11,428 bases of DNA from Chloroflexota bacterium (lineage in GTDB: Bacteria; Chloroflexota; Anaerolineae; VGOG01): the NCBI GenBank assembly GCA_030615705.1, contig JAUWYT010000021.1, positions 1-11,428 on the forward strand. Direction: 5' to 3'. The notes beneath the pieces were generated by a model. That model had not been told where the DNA came from, ran no database searches, and saw only the letters and a program-made list of their open reading frames with translations. Below are positions 6,294 to 11,428 of this stretch, one piece after another; the stretch's first letter is position 1, and every line of letters begins with the position of its first letter. The position numbers and the translations under genes were made by a program.

Positions 6294-6926
6294 ATGGCAT
6301 CAGACGTGGAAGCGATCATCTTTGACTTTGGCGGCGTGCTGGTGCGCTTTGACCAGCTAGACTCGTTCCAGGAACAGGAAGCCCGGCTGAGACTGCAACC
6401 TGGGGACCTGGCCGAGATTCTATGGCGATCACCCGCCTGGCGGCTGGCCAAAGTGGGAACCATCACCGACGAGGAATACTGGCGCCGGACGGGTCTTGTT
6501 CTGGGCCTCCACACGCAGGAGGCGATCCTCGACTTCCAGCAAGACCTGTTCCGCGACGCCAAGACCGACCGACGGATGGCAGAACTAGTCCGGCGGCTGC
6601 GAGGCCGATATCGCACCGGGCTGCTGAGCAACGCCAGTGACATCCTCCCCCGGTTGCTGCGCGAACGCTACGGCTTGGATGGGCTGTTTGACGTGATGGT
6701 TATCTCTGCGTTGGTGGGCCTAGCCAAGCCCGACCCAGCCATTTACCGGCTAGCGCTGGAACGCCTGGGCATGCGCCCCGAGGCGACGATTTTCGTGGAC
6801 GACTACGAGCCTAACGTAGCAGCGGCGGCAGCACTGGGCATCCGGGCCATCCACTTTGTCGGATACGAGGCCCTGATCCTGGCGCTGCAGAAACAGGGCG
6901 TGGCGCTGCCCTTCGACGTAGACTGA
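6294..6926 (+). CDS. HAD-superfamily hydrolase (subclass IA, YihX-like)
   Basis: A 210-residue HAD-fold phosphatase. Motif I is FDFGGVL (10-16), with the nucleophile Asp at D11. The second position of the usual DxD is Gly (G13), as in the DFGGVL/DLGNV subgroup that includes E. coli YihX (sugar-1-phosphate phosphatase). Motif II is LLSNAS (110-115), motif III the Lys in GLAKPDP (K145), and motif IV FVDDYEPN (D169/D170). Residues 20-100 form a helical C1 cap. The substrate cannot be predicted; small phosphorylated metabolites are usual. The start is ATG 6294, with GTG 6288 two codons upstream as an alternative; the ribosome-binding site (GAAGTG) is weak for both. It is first in the three-gene plus-strand operon, behind the TTGCAC/TATAAT promoter. 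Confidence 0.88.
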   Translation: MASDVEAIIFDFGGVLVRFDQLDSFQEQEARLRLQPGDLAEILWRSPAWRLAKVGTITDEEYWRRTGLVLGLHTQEAILDFQQDLFRDAKTDRRMAELVRRLRGRYRTGLLSNASDILPRLLRERYGLDGLFDVMVISALVGLAKPDPAIYRLALERLGMRPEATIFVDDYEPNVAAAAALGIRAIHFVGYEALILALQKQGVALPFDVD

Positions 6927-6952
6927 CCATAACCCAACAAACTCGTTTGATA

Positions 6953-6960
6953 GGGAGGAG
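6953..6960 (+). promoter_or_regulatory. Strong Shine-Dalgarno pointing to an ATT start
   Basis: GGGAGGAG is the best ribosome-binding site in the plus-strand operon. GGAGG ends at 6958, six nt before an ATT codon at 6965. The only in-frame NTG codons nearby are TTG 6947, upstream of the site, and GTG 6989, about 30 nt downstream. The spacing therefore favours ATT 6965 as the initiation codon of the second gene. Confidence 0.6.
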
Positions 6961-6964
6961 TCGC

Positions 6965-7429
6965 ATTACCAACGAAACTACCGAAGCTGTGCGCAGCGCC
7001 ATCGAGGATCGGGCCACGTATCTCTTTTTCCTGCTCAAGGAGATGGAGACAGCCCTTGGCCCGGAAGAGGCGGAACGTTTGGCCAGCCAGGCTATCTACC
7101 GGTACGGCCAGACCAAAGGCCAGCGAATGGGCCCCCTGGCCACCCCAGCGGACTTCATCGCCCACCAGATGCGCCCCGGCCGACAGGAGATCTTCGACAA
7201 GGAAGCGATCGAGGCAGGAGAAACGCGGGGCGAAGTCCGCTTCCATTACTGTCCCCTGGTCGAGGCCTGGAAACGGCTGGGAGCCACGCCGGAGGAACTA
7301 GCCCGGCTGTGCGATATCGCCATGCAGGGCGATCACGGCATGCTCAGCCACACGCCCATGACCCTGGAGTTGCCCCACTCCATCGCCCGGGGCGACCCGT
7401 ACTGTCAGTTGATACTGGAGCCGAAGTGA
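6965..7429 (+). CDS. L-2-amino-thiazoline-4-carboxylate (ATC) hydrolase-like protein
   Basis: A 154-residue protein resembling the ATC-hydrolase family, named for the enzyme that opens the thiazoline ring in bacterial L-cysteine synthesis from ATC. Most homologues are uncharacterised, so ring-opening activity is only a family label. Seen here: FHYCPLVEAWKRLG (93-106), LCDIAMQGDHGM (115-126) and the C-terminal RGDPYCQLILEP (142-153), with conserved-looking C96, C116, D117 and C147. Residues 1-60 form a helical region. The start is unusual: a perfect GGAGG faces ATT 6965, while TTG 6947 would lie before the ribosome-binding site and GTG 6989 too far after it. It begins 38 nt after the HAD gene and ends in a 4-nt overlap with the acyltransferase gene, so the three are surely one operon. 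There is no signal peptide; the protein is cytosolic. Confidence 0.7.
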   Translation: MTNETTEAVRSAIEDRATYLFFLLKEMETALGPEEAERLASQAIYRYGQTKGQRMGPLATPADFIAHQMRPGRQEIFDKEAIEAGETRGEVRFHYCPLVEAWKRLGATPEELARLCDIAMQGDHGMLSHTPMTLELPHSIARGDPYCQLILEPK

Positions 7430-8439
7430 AGACCCAGGTATACACCGACGCCGGTGGCTTTGCGGCCCTGCACCAGGAGTGGAACCCCCTCCTGCGCGAT
7501 CGCGCATCCGACACCCTCTTCTTAACCTGGGAGTGGCAAAGCACCTGGTGGGAGCACCTTGGCGAGGGCGAACTCTACCTGATTGCCGTACGCGATGGCG
7601 GCCATCTCTCAGGTATCGCCCCCCTGTACTTAACCACGTCGGACGATGGGCTGAAGACCCTGTCCGTCGTGGGCTGCCGGGACGTGTCCGACTACCTGGA
7701 CCTCATCGCCGCCAGCGGCCAGGAGGCGAAAGTCTACGGCGCCTTGCTGGACTGGCTGGAGAGCGATGAGGCGCCCGCCTGGGACCTGGCCGACCTGTGC
7801 AACATCCCGTCTGCCTCCCCCACCCACTCGCTCCTGGCAGAGATGGCTGCGGACCGGGGTTACCAGGTCCACACAGAAGTGGAAGACATCTGCCCCATCA
7901 TCCCCCTACCTGCCGCCTGGGATGACTACTTGAACTCATTGAGCAAGAAACAACGCCACGAGATACGGCGCAAGCTCCGCCGGGCCGAGGGCAGCGGGCA
8001 GATCAACTGGTACATTGTGAACGAAGAGCACGACCTGGCGGCGGAAATGGAAGCTTTCATCGAGCTGCACCAAAAGAGCCACGTTGACAAGGATGAGTTC
8101 ATGGACGCCCAGATGAAGGGTTTCTTCCACGCCGCAGCCCAGGTTTTGCACGAGGCTGGATGGTTGCAGTTGGCTTTCATGGAAGTCAACGGGGAGAAAG
8201 CAGCCACCATGCTGAACTTCGACTACCAGGATTCGATTATGGTCTACAACTCCGGCTACAATCCTCACAAGTACGCCCGGCTCAGCCCAGGAATCGTCCT
8301 CCTGAGCTACTGCATCCAGTGGGCCATCGAGTTAGGCCGGTCGAAATTCGACTTCTTGCGCGGCGACGAGGAATACAAGTATCGTTTCGGCGCCCAACCG
8401 ACGGAGATCTATCGCCTGGTCATCGCGAAGAATGACTGA
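7426..8439 (+). CDS. BioF2/CelD-type (FemAB-fold) GNAT acyltransferase
   Basis: A 337-residue member of the GNAT_6/BioF2-like acetyltransferase group, related in fold to FemAB. The N-terminal half (1-165) includes TLFLTWEWQSTWWEHLGEGE (30-49), typical of CelD-like proteins. The second half is the recognisable acyltransferase: LSKKQRHEIRRKLRRAE (172-188), MEAFIELHQKSH (208-219), AGWLQLAFMEVNGEKAATML (244-263) and FDFLRGDEEYKYRFGA (308-323). Relatives act in exopolysaccharide or cellulose modification and sometimes on peptidoglycan precursors; the acceptor here is unknown. The reading frame is open further upstream, but GTG 7426 is the clear start: GGAG (7417-7420) stands 5 nt before it. The GTGA junction overlaps the stop of the preceding gene by 4 nt, a standard sign of translational coupling. 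There is no signal peptide or membrane helix. Confidence 0.85.
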   Translation: MKTQVYTDAGGFAALHQEWNPLLRDRASDTLFLTWEWQSTWWEHLGEGELYLIAVRDGGHLSGIAPLYLTTSDDGLKTLSVVGCRDVSDYLDLIAASGQEAKVYGALLDWLESDEAPAWDLADLCNIPSASPTHSLLAEMAADRGYQVHTEVEDICPIIPLPAAWDDYLNSLSKKQRHEIRRKLRRAEGSGQINWYIVNEEHDLAAEMEAFIELHQKSHVDKDEFMDAQMKGFFHAAAQVLHEAGWLQLAFMEVNGEKAATMLNFDYQDSIMVYNSGYNPHKYARLSPGIVLLSYCIQWAIELGRSKFDFLRGDEEYKYRFGAQPTEIYRLVIAKND

Positions 8440-8446
8440 TCGGACT

Positions 8447-8462
8447 CCTCAACTTGTTGAGG
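8447..8462. repeat. Small inverted repeat after the plus-strand operon
   Basis: CCTCAA, a CTTG loop, then TTGAGG, 7 nt after the acyltransferase stop. It is a perfect 6-bp stem with a tetraloop but no T-run on either side, so it is not a standard Rho-independent terminator. It may shield the 3' end of the operon's message. The sequence from here to 8540 shows nothing else I can name. Confidence 0.4.
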
Positions 8463-8540
8463 TGCTCGAAGCTCTAGAGGAAACGCCAGGGCTATTGACA
8501 CATTCGATTAATCCCCAGAGTTCGCTGTCATATCGCCAGG

Positions 8541-8574
8541 AATAGAAAAGCCCGCGAATCTCCACTCGCAGGCT
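8541..8574 (-). terminator. Rho-independent terminator of the ABC transporter operon
   Basis: On the minus strand AGCCTGCGA (8574-8566) pairs with TCGCGGGCT (8557-8549) across an 8-nt loop. The 9-bp stem has one G-U pair and is followed directly by TTTTCTATT (8549-8541). It lies about 100 nt after the MalG-type stop. On the plus strand the stem has no following T-run, so it serves only the minus strand. Confidence 0.8.
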
Positions 8575-8676
8575 GAAACCCAGGGTCGGCCAAGTTGTCC
8601 TCATTTCTCTACCGCCTCCCGCGCCGCCCGGATGTTGGCGGTGGGCGAGGTGATGGGCATAATGTTTGGTTGATAA

Positions 8677-9642
8677 TCAGCGGCCACCCATGCCCGTGAG
8701 GGTGACACCCCGCACGACCCACTTCTGACCGATGACGTAGATGACGAGCACCGGCAGCATGGCGATGACGGAACCAGCCATCAGCAGGTGCCACTGCACG
8801 TTGTACTGGCCCTGAAAAGCGCTGATGCCCACGGGCAGGGTGCGCATCTCCAGCGAGGTGGTGATGACCAACGGCCACAGGAAGTCGTTCCAGGATGCCA
8901 GGAAGGTGAAAACGGCCAGGGCGGCAATGGCTGGGCCACTGAGGGGCATGATGATCTGCCACCAAATGCGCAAAGAGGACGCGCCATCCATCCGGGCCGC
9001 TTCGTCCAGGTCCATGGGAATACCCAGGAAATACTGGCGCAGTAAAAAGGTGCTAAGAGCTGAGAAGGCCGTAGGCAGGATAAGAGCCTGGTAAGAGTCG
9101 TACCATCCCAGGAAACGAATGAGGACAAAGTTAGGAATCATCGTCACCTGGAACGGGATCATCAACGTGGCCAGGTAGAGCAGAAAAAGCGCATTGCGTC
9201 CCCGAAAGCGCAGCCGGGCAAAGGCAAAAGCGGCCAGGGAGGAGGTGAGGATCTGCAGGAGAGTAACGCTGGTGGCGACCACAAAGCTGTTGAAGTAAAA
9301 GCGGCCAAAGGGCATGACTGAGACAGTGGTGGCGTAGTTTTCCCAGGCTATGCGGCTGGGGATCCAGACAGGTGGGTAGGTGAATATCTCCCGTGGTTCC
9401 TTCAAGGAAGTGCTGAGCATCCACGCAAAGGGCAGCAGCATAACTACACTGCCGGCGATCAGGATGGCATGCAACGCCAGATGGCGTGCCAAGGAAGTTG
9501 GCCTTCGTATCCGCTCTAGTGGTGACCCTGGCGAAGGTTTGGCAGTAGCCTTCGAGTCAAAGGTATCTTCGCCCACCGAAGATCCACCCACTGCCAGGGC
9601 CATTCGCAACCTTCGCAAGGGTTTAGAAAGTATATCCACCAT
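8677..9642 (-). CDS. Carbohydrate ABC transporter permease, MalG type
   Basis: A 321-residue inner-membrane permease, the second of the pair for a CUT1-type sugar importer. Six hydrophobic helices lie at about 56-77, 115-140, 150-172, 185-205, 236-258 and 288-306. The EAA loop that docks on the ATPase is at 214-233 (EAARMDGASSLRIWWQIIMP). The C-terminus, FVRG-like VVRGVTLTGMGGR, is typical of MalG-type proteins. The N-terminus is unusually long: about 52 polar residues before the first helix. ATG 9642 lies 6 nt after the previous stop, with GGGAG about 11 nt upstream. ATG 9603 (residue 14) has a better-spaced GAAGG and is a real alternative. The coding DNA of this extension is rich in short palindromes (9502-9615). 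It is the last gene before the terminator. Confidence 0.92.
   Translation of the reverse strand: MVDILSKPLRRLRMALAVGGSSVGEDTFDSKATAKPSPGSPLERIRRPTSLARHLALHAILIAGSVVMLLPFAWMLSTSLKEPREIFTYPPVWIPSRIAWENYATTVSVMPFGRFYFNSFVVATSVTLLQILTSSLAAFAFARLRFRGRNALFLLYLATLMIPFQVTMIPNFVLIRFLGWYDSYQALILPTAFSALSTFLLRQYFLGIPMDLDEAARMDGASSLRIWWQIIMPLSGPAIAALAVFTFLASWNDFLWPLVITTSLEMRTLPVGISAFQGQYNVQWHLLMAGSVIAMLPVLVIYVIGQKWVVRGVTLTGMGGR
9502..9615. repeat. Cluster of CTTCG/CGAAG palindromic motifs
   Basis: Six copies of CTTCG or its complement CGAAG lie within about 115 bp (9503, 9532, 9550, 9567, 9577, 9611). Two pairs form clear dyads: CGAAGG (9532-9537) with CCTTCG (9549-9554), and ATCTTCG (9565-9571) with CGAAGAT (9577-9583) around a 5-nt loop. 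The cluster coincides with the unusual N-terminal extension of the MalG-type permease. Confidence 0.45.
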
Positions 9643-9648
9643 GATTCG

Positions 9649-10656
9649 TCACTCTCCCGCTTCGTAGTGGACCCAGCGCCGTTGCAGGCGGGTTTGGATA
9701 AAGGTGAAAGCGAAGATAAGGGTAAACAACACCCAGGCCATGGCCGATGCTTTGCCCATGCGACCGAATTCGAAGGCGTTTTGGTAGATGTAATAGACGA
9801 TGGTCAGGGTGGCCTGTAGCGGGCCGCTCTGAGTCCGGGTCATGACGTAAGGTTCGCTAAAGAGTTGGAAGGCGCCAATCATCTGGATGACGAGCAAGAA
9901 GAAGGTCGTTGGGCTGATCATCGGCACCGTGATGCGGCGGAAACGCTGCCAGGCGTTGGCACCGTCCACTTTGGCGGCGTCGTAAAGTTCCTGCGGGACC
10001 GCCTGCAGCCCAGCCAGATAGATCACCATGGTGAAGCCGGTGTTCTTCCAGAGGGTGAGGATCACCACGGCCGGCTTTGCCCAGGAGGTGCTGCTCAACC
10101 AGTCCGGCGGGCTGATGGGAAGATCTGTCAACTCCGCCAATCTCCAGATCATGGCGCTGAAAAGGCCAAAATTCCGGTTGAACATCCACTGGAAGACCAG
10201 AGCCACCGCCACAATGGTAGTGACAACGGGCATGAAGTAGATCAGCCGATAGAGCATGACGCCACGAATCGCCCGGTTGAGAGCCACTGCCAGCGCCAGG
10301 CCAAAAACCAGTTGGAGCGGCACGATTGTGACGGTGAAATAGGCGGTGTTCCAGAAGGCTTTCTGGAAGATGCGATCCCCGGTCAATAGTCGCGTATAGT
10401 TTGCCACACCGACGAAGGTTGGGGGACTTAAGAGGTTCCACCGAACAAAACTCAGCGCCAGGGCCGCAACGACGGGGAGAGCGACGAAAATCAGGAATCC
10501 GGCGAAGCTGGGCAACAGGAAAAGATACGCTTCCCACTGTTGATCGGGCCGCCACCTGGCCCACCAACGGCGATGGTAGACTTCCGAAGTCTCAGAGACT
10601 TCGGAAGTCTTGTTCTCGTCTTTTGAGGATAGCGGCTTCCGTGATGGAAGGGACAT
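9649..10656 (-). CDS. Carbohydrate ABC transporter permease, MalF type
   Basis: The first permease of the sugar importer, 335 residues from ATG 10656. Hydrophobic helices lie at about 43-70, 106-127, 133-156, 195-215, 249-270 and 305-325. The EAA loop is at 223-245 (ELYDAAKVDGANAWQRFRRITVP, which I give as a position range with key residues E223, D226, G232, P245). ATG 10656 is chosen because AGGA stands 7 nt upstream. ATG 10710 and GTG 10713 are also in frame but lie inside a strong hairpin, with their purine run only 0-2 nt away. Residues 16-26 (KTSEVSETSEV) are encoded by a perfect 33-nt palindrome. The substrate is probably a di- or oligosaccharide or glycerol phosphate, as in the wider family. 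A 6-nt gap joins it to the MalG-type gene, and no ATPase gene is adjacent. Confidence 0.9.
   Translation of the reverse strand: MSLPSRKPLSSKDENKTSEVSETSEVYHRRWWARWRPDQQWEAYLFLLPSFAGFLIFVALPVVAALALSFVRWNLLSPPTFVGVANYTRLLTGDRIFQKAFWNTAYFTVTIVPLQLVFGLALAVALNRAIRGVMLYRLIYFMPVVTTIVAVALVFQWMFNRNFGLFSAMIWRLAELTDLPISPPDWLSSTSWAKPAVVILTLWKNTGFTMVIYLAGLQAVPQELYDAAKVDGANAWQRFRRITVPMISPTTFFLLVIQMIGAFQLFSEPYVMTRTQSGPLQATLTIVYYIYQNAFEFGRMGKASAMAWVLFTLIFAFTFIQTRLQRRWVHYEAGE
10578..10610. repeat. Perfect 33-nt palindrome inside the MalF-type gene
   Basis: Arms of 16 bp (10578-10593 and 10595-10610) pair perfectly around a single central A. Each arm also contains a smaller 13-nt palindrome (GACTTC-C/G-GAAGTC). 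The length is exactly 11 codons, coding for KTSEVSETSEV in the cytoplasmic N-terminal tail. It looks like a small palindromic element inserted in frame. Confidence 0.8.
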
Positions 10657-10678
10657 GGTCGGATCCTGGAGGGATGTA

Positions 10679-10716
10679 GGGGTGATGGGCCGTACAACTG
10701 TACGACTCATCACCCC
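10679..10716 (-). other. Hairpin between the binding-protein and MalF-type genes
   Basis: GGGGTGATG (10679-10687) pairs with CATCACCCC (10708-10716), then a 3/3 internal loop, then CGTACA (10691-10696) with TGTACG (10699-10704). There is no T-run after it on the minus strand, so it is not a simple terminator. Its place, just after the binding-protein gene, matches the REP hairpins between malE and malF in E. coli. Those protect the malE message and lower expression of the permease genes. Confidence 0.7.
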
Positions 10717-10728
10717 CTTTTCATCGGT

Positions 10729-11428
10729 TTACTTCGGGTAGCCGTTCTCCGCCAGGAAAGCGTCTACTTGTGCGCAGATGTCCGGCAGCGCTTCTTCGGG
10801 AGTGGCCTCACCAGCCCAGATGCGCTGCATGCCAGGCCCGATGATGGAGCCGTTGAGCTCTCCCCACTCAGGGAAGTAGCCGAACCGCCCCACCTTGGCG
10901 TTCTCGCCCTCGGTGAGGAAGGCCTGGCGATTAGCCGGCGGCTGATCCTGCCCGAGGAAGTCATCGGAGCGAGCGGTAGACTGCAGGGCCGGGAAGATCT
11001 CCCCGGAGGCGGTGTAGACGCGCTGGCCGCCGTCGGTGCTCTGCAGCCAGCTCAGGAAAGTCCAGGCTGCCTCCTTGTTGCCACCGGCGCTGCTCATCAC
11101 CCAGGCTCCGCCACCAGCGCTGGCCGACCGCTGGCCTCCTGTGGGAAGGGGCACCACAGCCACGTCGTAGTCCATGTCGGCCGCATTGAAGGCCGACACC
11201 CGGCTGGAGTTCTGGATGATCATGGCCACCTGGCCGCTCTGGAAGACGGCGGCGTCGCCGCCGGCCTGGCCGAGGTTGGCATCACGCATGGCGTAGTTGT
11301 TGTTCATCAGGTCGGCAAAGAACCTAATGCCCTCCATGGCCGCCGGTTCGGTCAAGGTGCATTTGGACGGGTTGCGCATGTCGTCCAGAATACTGCCCCG
11401 GTTTTGGCCGACCCACAACTGAAACTTG
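10729..11428 (-). CDS. Sugar ABC transporter substrate-binding protein, C-terminal part
   Basis: The last 232 codons of a family 1 (MalE/UgpB-type) extracellular solute-binding protein. The 5' end with its signal peptide lies beyond the right edge, because the frame is open to the last base. Recognisable phrases are AAVFQSGQVAMIIQNSSRV, the usual 'F-x-S-G-x-A-A-M' strand of the second lobe. SAGGGAWVMSSAGGNKEAAW with TFLSWLQS follows, the typical 'G-G-x-x-x-x-I-x-x-x-S-K-x-x-E-A-A-x-x-F-x-x-F' region. The terminal ATPEEALPDICAQVDAFLAE is the usual closing helix. In a Gram-positive-type or monoderm envelope it would be a lipoprotein, but that part is not in the window. It is first of the importer genes here and is followed by the hairpin at 10679-10716. 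Confidence 0.92.
   Translation of the reverse strand, partial: KFQLWVGQNRGSILDDMRNPSKCTLTEPAAMEGIRFFADLMNNNYAMRDANLGQAGGDAAVFQSGQVAMIIQNSSRVSAFNAADMDYDVAVVPLPTGGQRSASAGGGAWVMSSAGGNKEAAWTFLSWLQSTDGGQRVYTASGEIFPALQSTARSDDFLGQDQPPANRQAFLTEGENAKVGRFGYFPEWGELNGSIIGPGMQRIWAGEATPEEALPDICAQVDAFLAENGYPK

Noticed and set aside
6938..6949. CAAAC-TC-GTTTG dyad in the gap before the ATC hydrolase-like gene
   Set aside because: At most 4 bp of stable stem with a tetraloop and no T-run; too weak to call an attenuator.
8495..8500. TTGACA on the plus strand in the convergent gap
   Set aside because: No -10-like hexamer at 15-19 nt downstream and no plus-strand gene to serve.
8549..8574. The same stem as a bidirectional terminator for the plus-strand operon
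   Set aside because: On the plus strand the stem is followed by GAAACC, with no T-run; the A-run lies before it.
8609..8965. Minus-strand His/Pro/Arg-rich open frame overlapping the MalG-type gene
   Set aside because: Out of frame with a well-supported permease; no family-like motif and biased composition.
10578..10610. The 33-nt palindrome as a transcription terminator
   Set aside because: It lies inside an intact reading frame and has no T-run after either arm.

Overview
The window looks like chromosomal DNA from a member of the Chloroflexota (Anaerolineae-like). This is an inference from style, not from a marker gene. G+C is moderately high, there are large membrane or surface proteins with long Thr/Pro-rich linkers and pre-peptidase C-terminal (PPC) domains, a stand-alone SpoIIE-type phosphatase, a 2-oxoacid:ferredoxin oxidoreductase subunit and a sugar ABC transporter. 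No rRNA, tRNA, CRISPR, IS element or phage gene was seen.

Region 1 (1-6095, minus strand, read from high to low coordinates) is a compact six-gene run. It holds the gamma subunit of a 2-oxoacid:ferredoxin oxidoreductase, a 77-residue DUF5678-like protein overlapping the next gene, a CCA-adding/poly(A) polymerase-family enzyme with an HD domain, a PP2C/SpoIIE-type phosphatase, a 901-residue membrane protein (20 pentapeptide repeats, membrane helices, two PPC domains, three Thr/Pro-rich tracts), and the 5' end of a secreted, probably beta-propeller protein cut by the window edge. Three near-consensus sigma-70 promoters with 17-bp spacers precede the oxidoreductase gene, the phosphatase gene and the membrane-protein gene. 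The run is therefore probably several overlapping transcription units, and the phosphatase and surface-protein genes can be expressed apart from the housekeeping genes.

Region 2 (6096-6293) is a divergent promoter region serving the minus-strand run and a plus-strand operon.

Region 3 (6294-8439, plus strand) is a three-gene operon: a HAD-family hydrolase, an L-2-amino-thiazoline-4-carboxylate (ATC) hydrolase-like protein and a FemAB/CelD-type (BioF2-like) acyltransferase. The second gene has an excellent Shine-Dalgarno placed for an ATT start codon. The third overlaps the second by a GTGA junction, which suggests translational coupling.

Region 4 (8440-8676) is a convergent intergenic gap with a Rho-independent terminator for the minus strand, a small inverted repeat, and a short open stretch that may be a gene remnant.

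Region 5 (8677-11428, minus strand) is a carbohydrate ABC importer operon: substrate-binding protein (5' end outside the window), then MalF-type permease, then MalG-type permease. No ATPase gene is present, so a shared MsmK/MalK-type ATPase elsewhere is implied. A strong hairpin lies between the binding-protein and first permease genes. A perfect 33-nt palindrome equal to 11 codons sits inside the 5' end of the first permease gene, and a cluster of CTTCG/CGAAG motifs sits in the 5' end of the second. These palindromes are the most unusual non-coding structures in the window.
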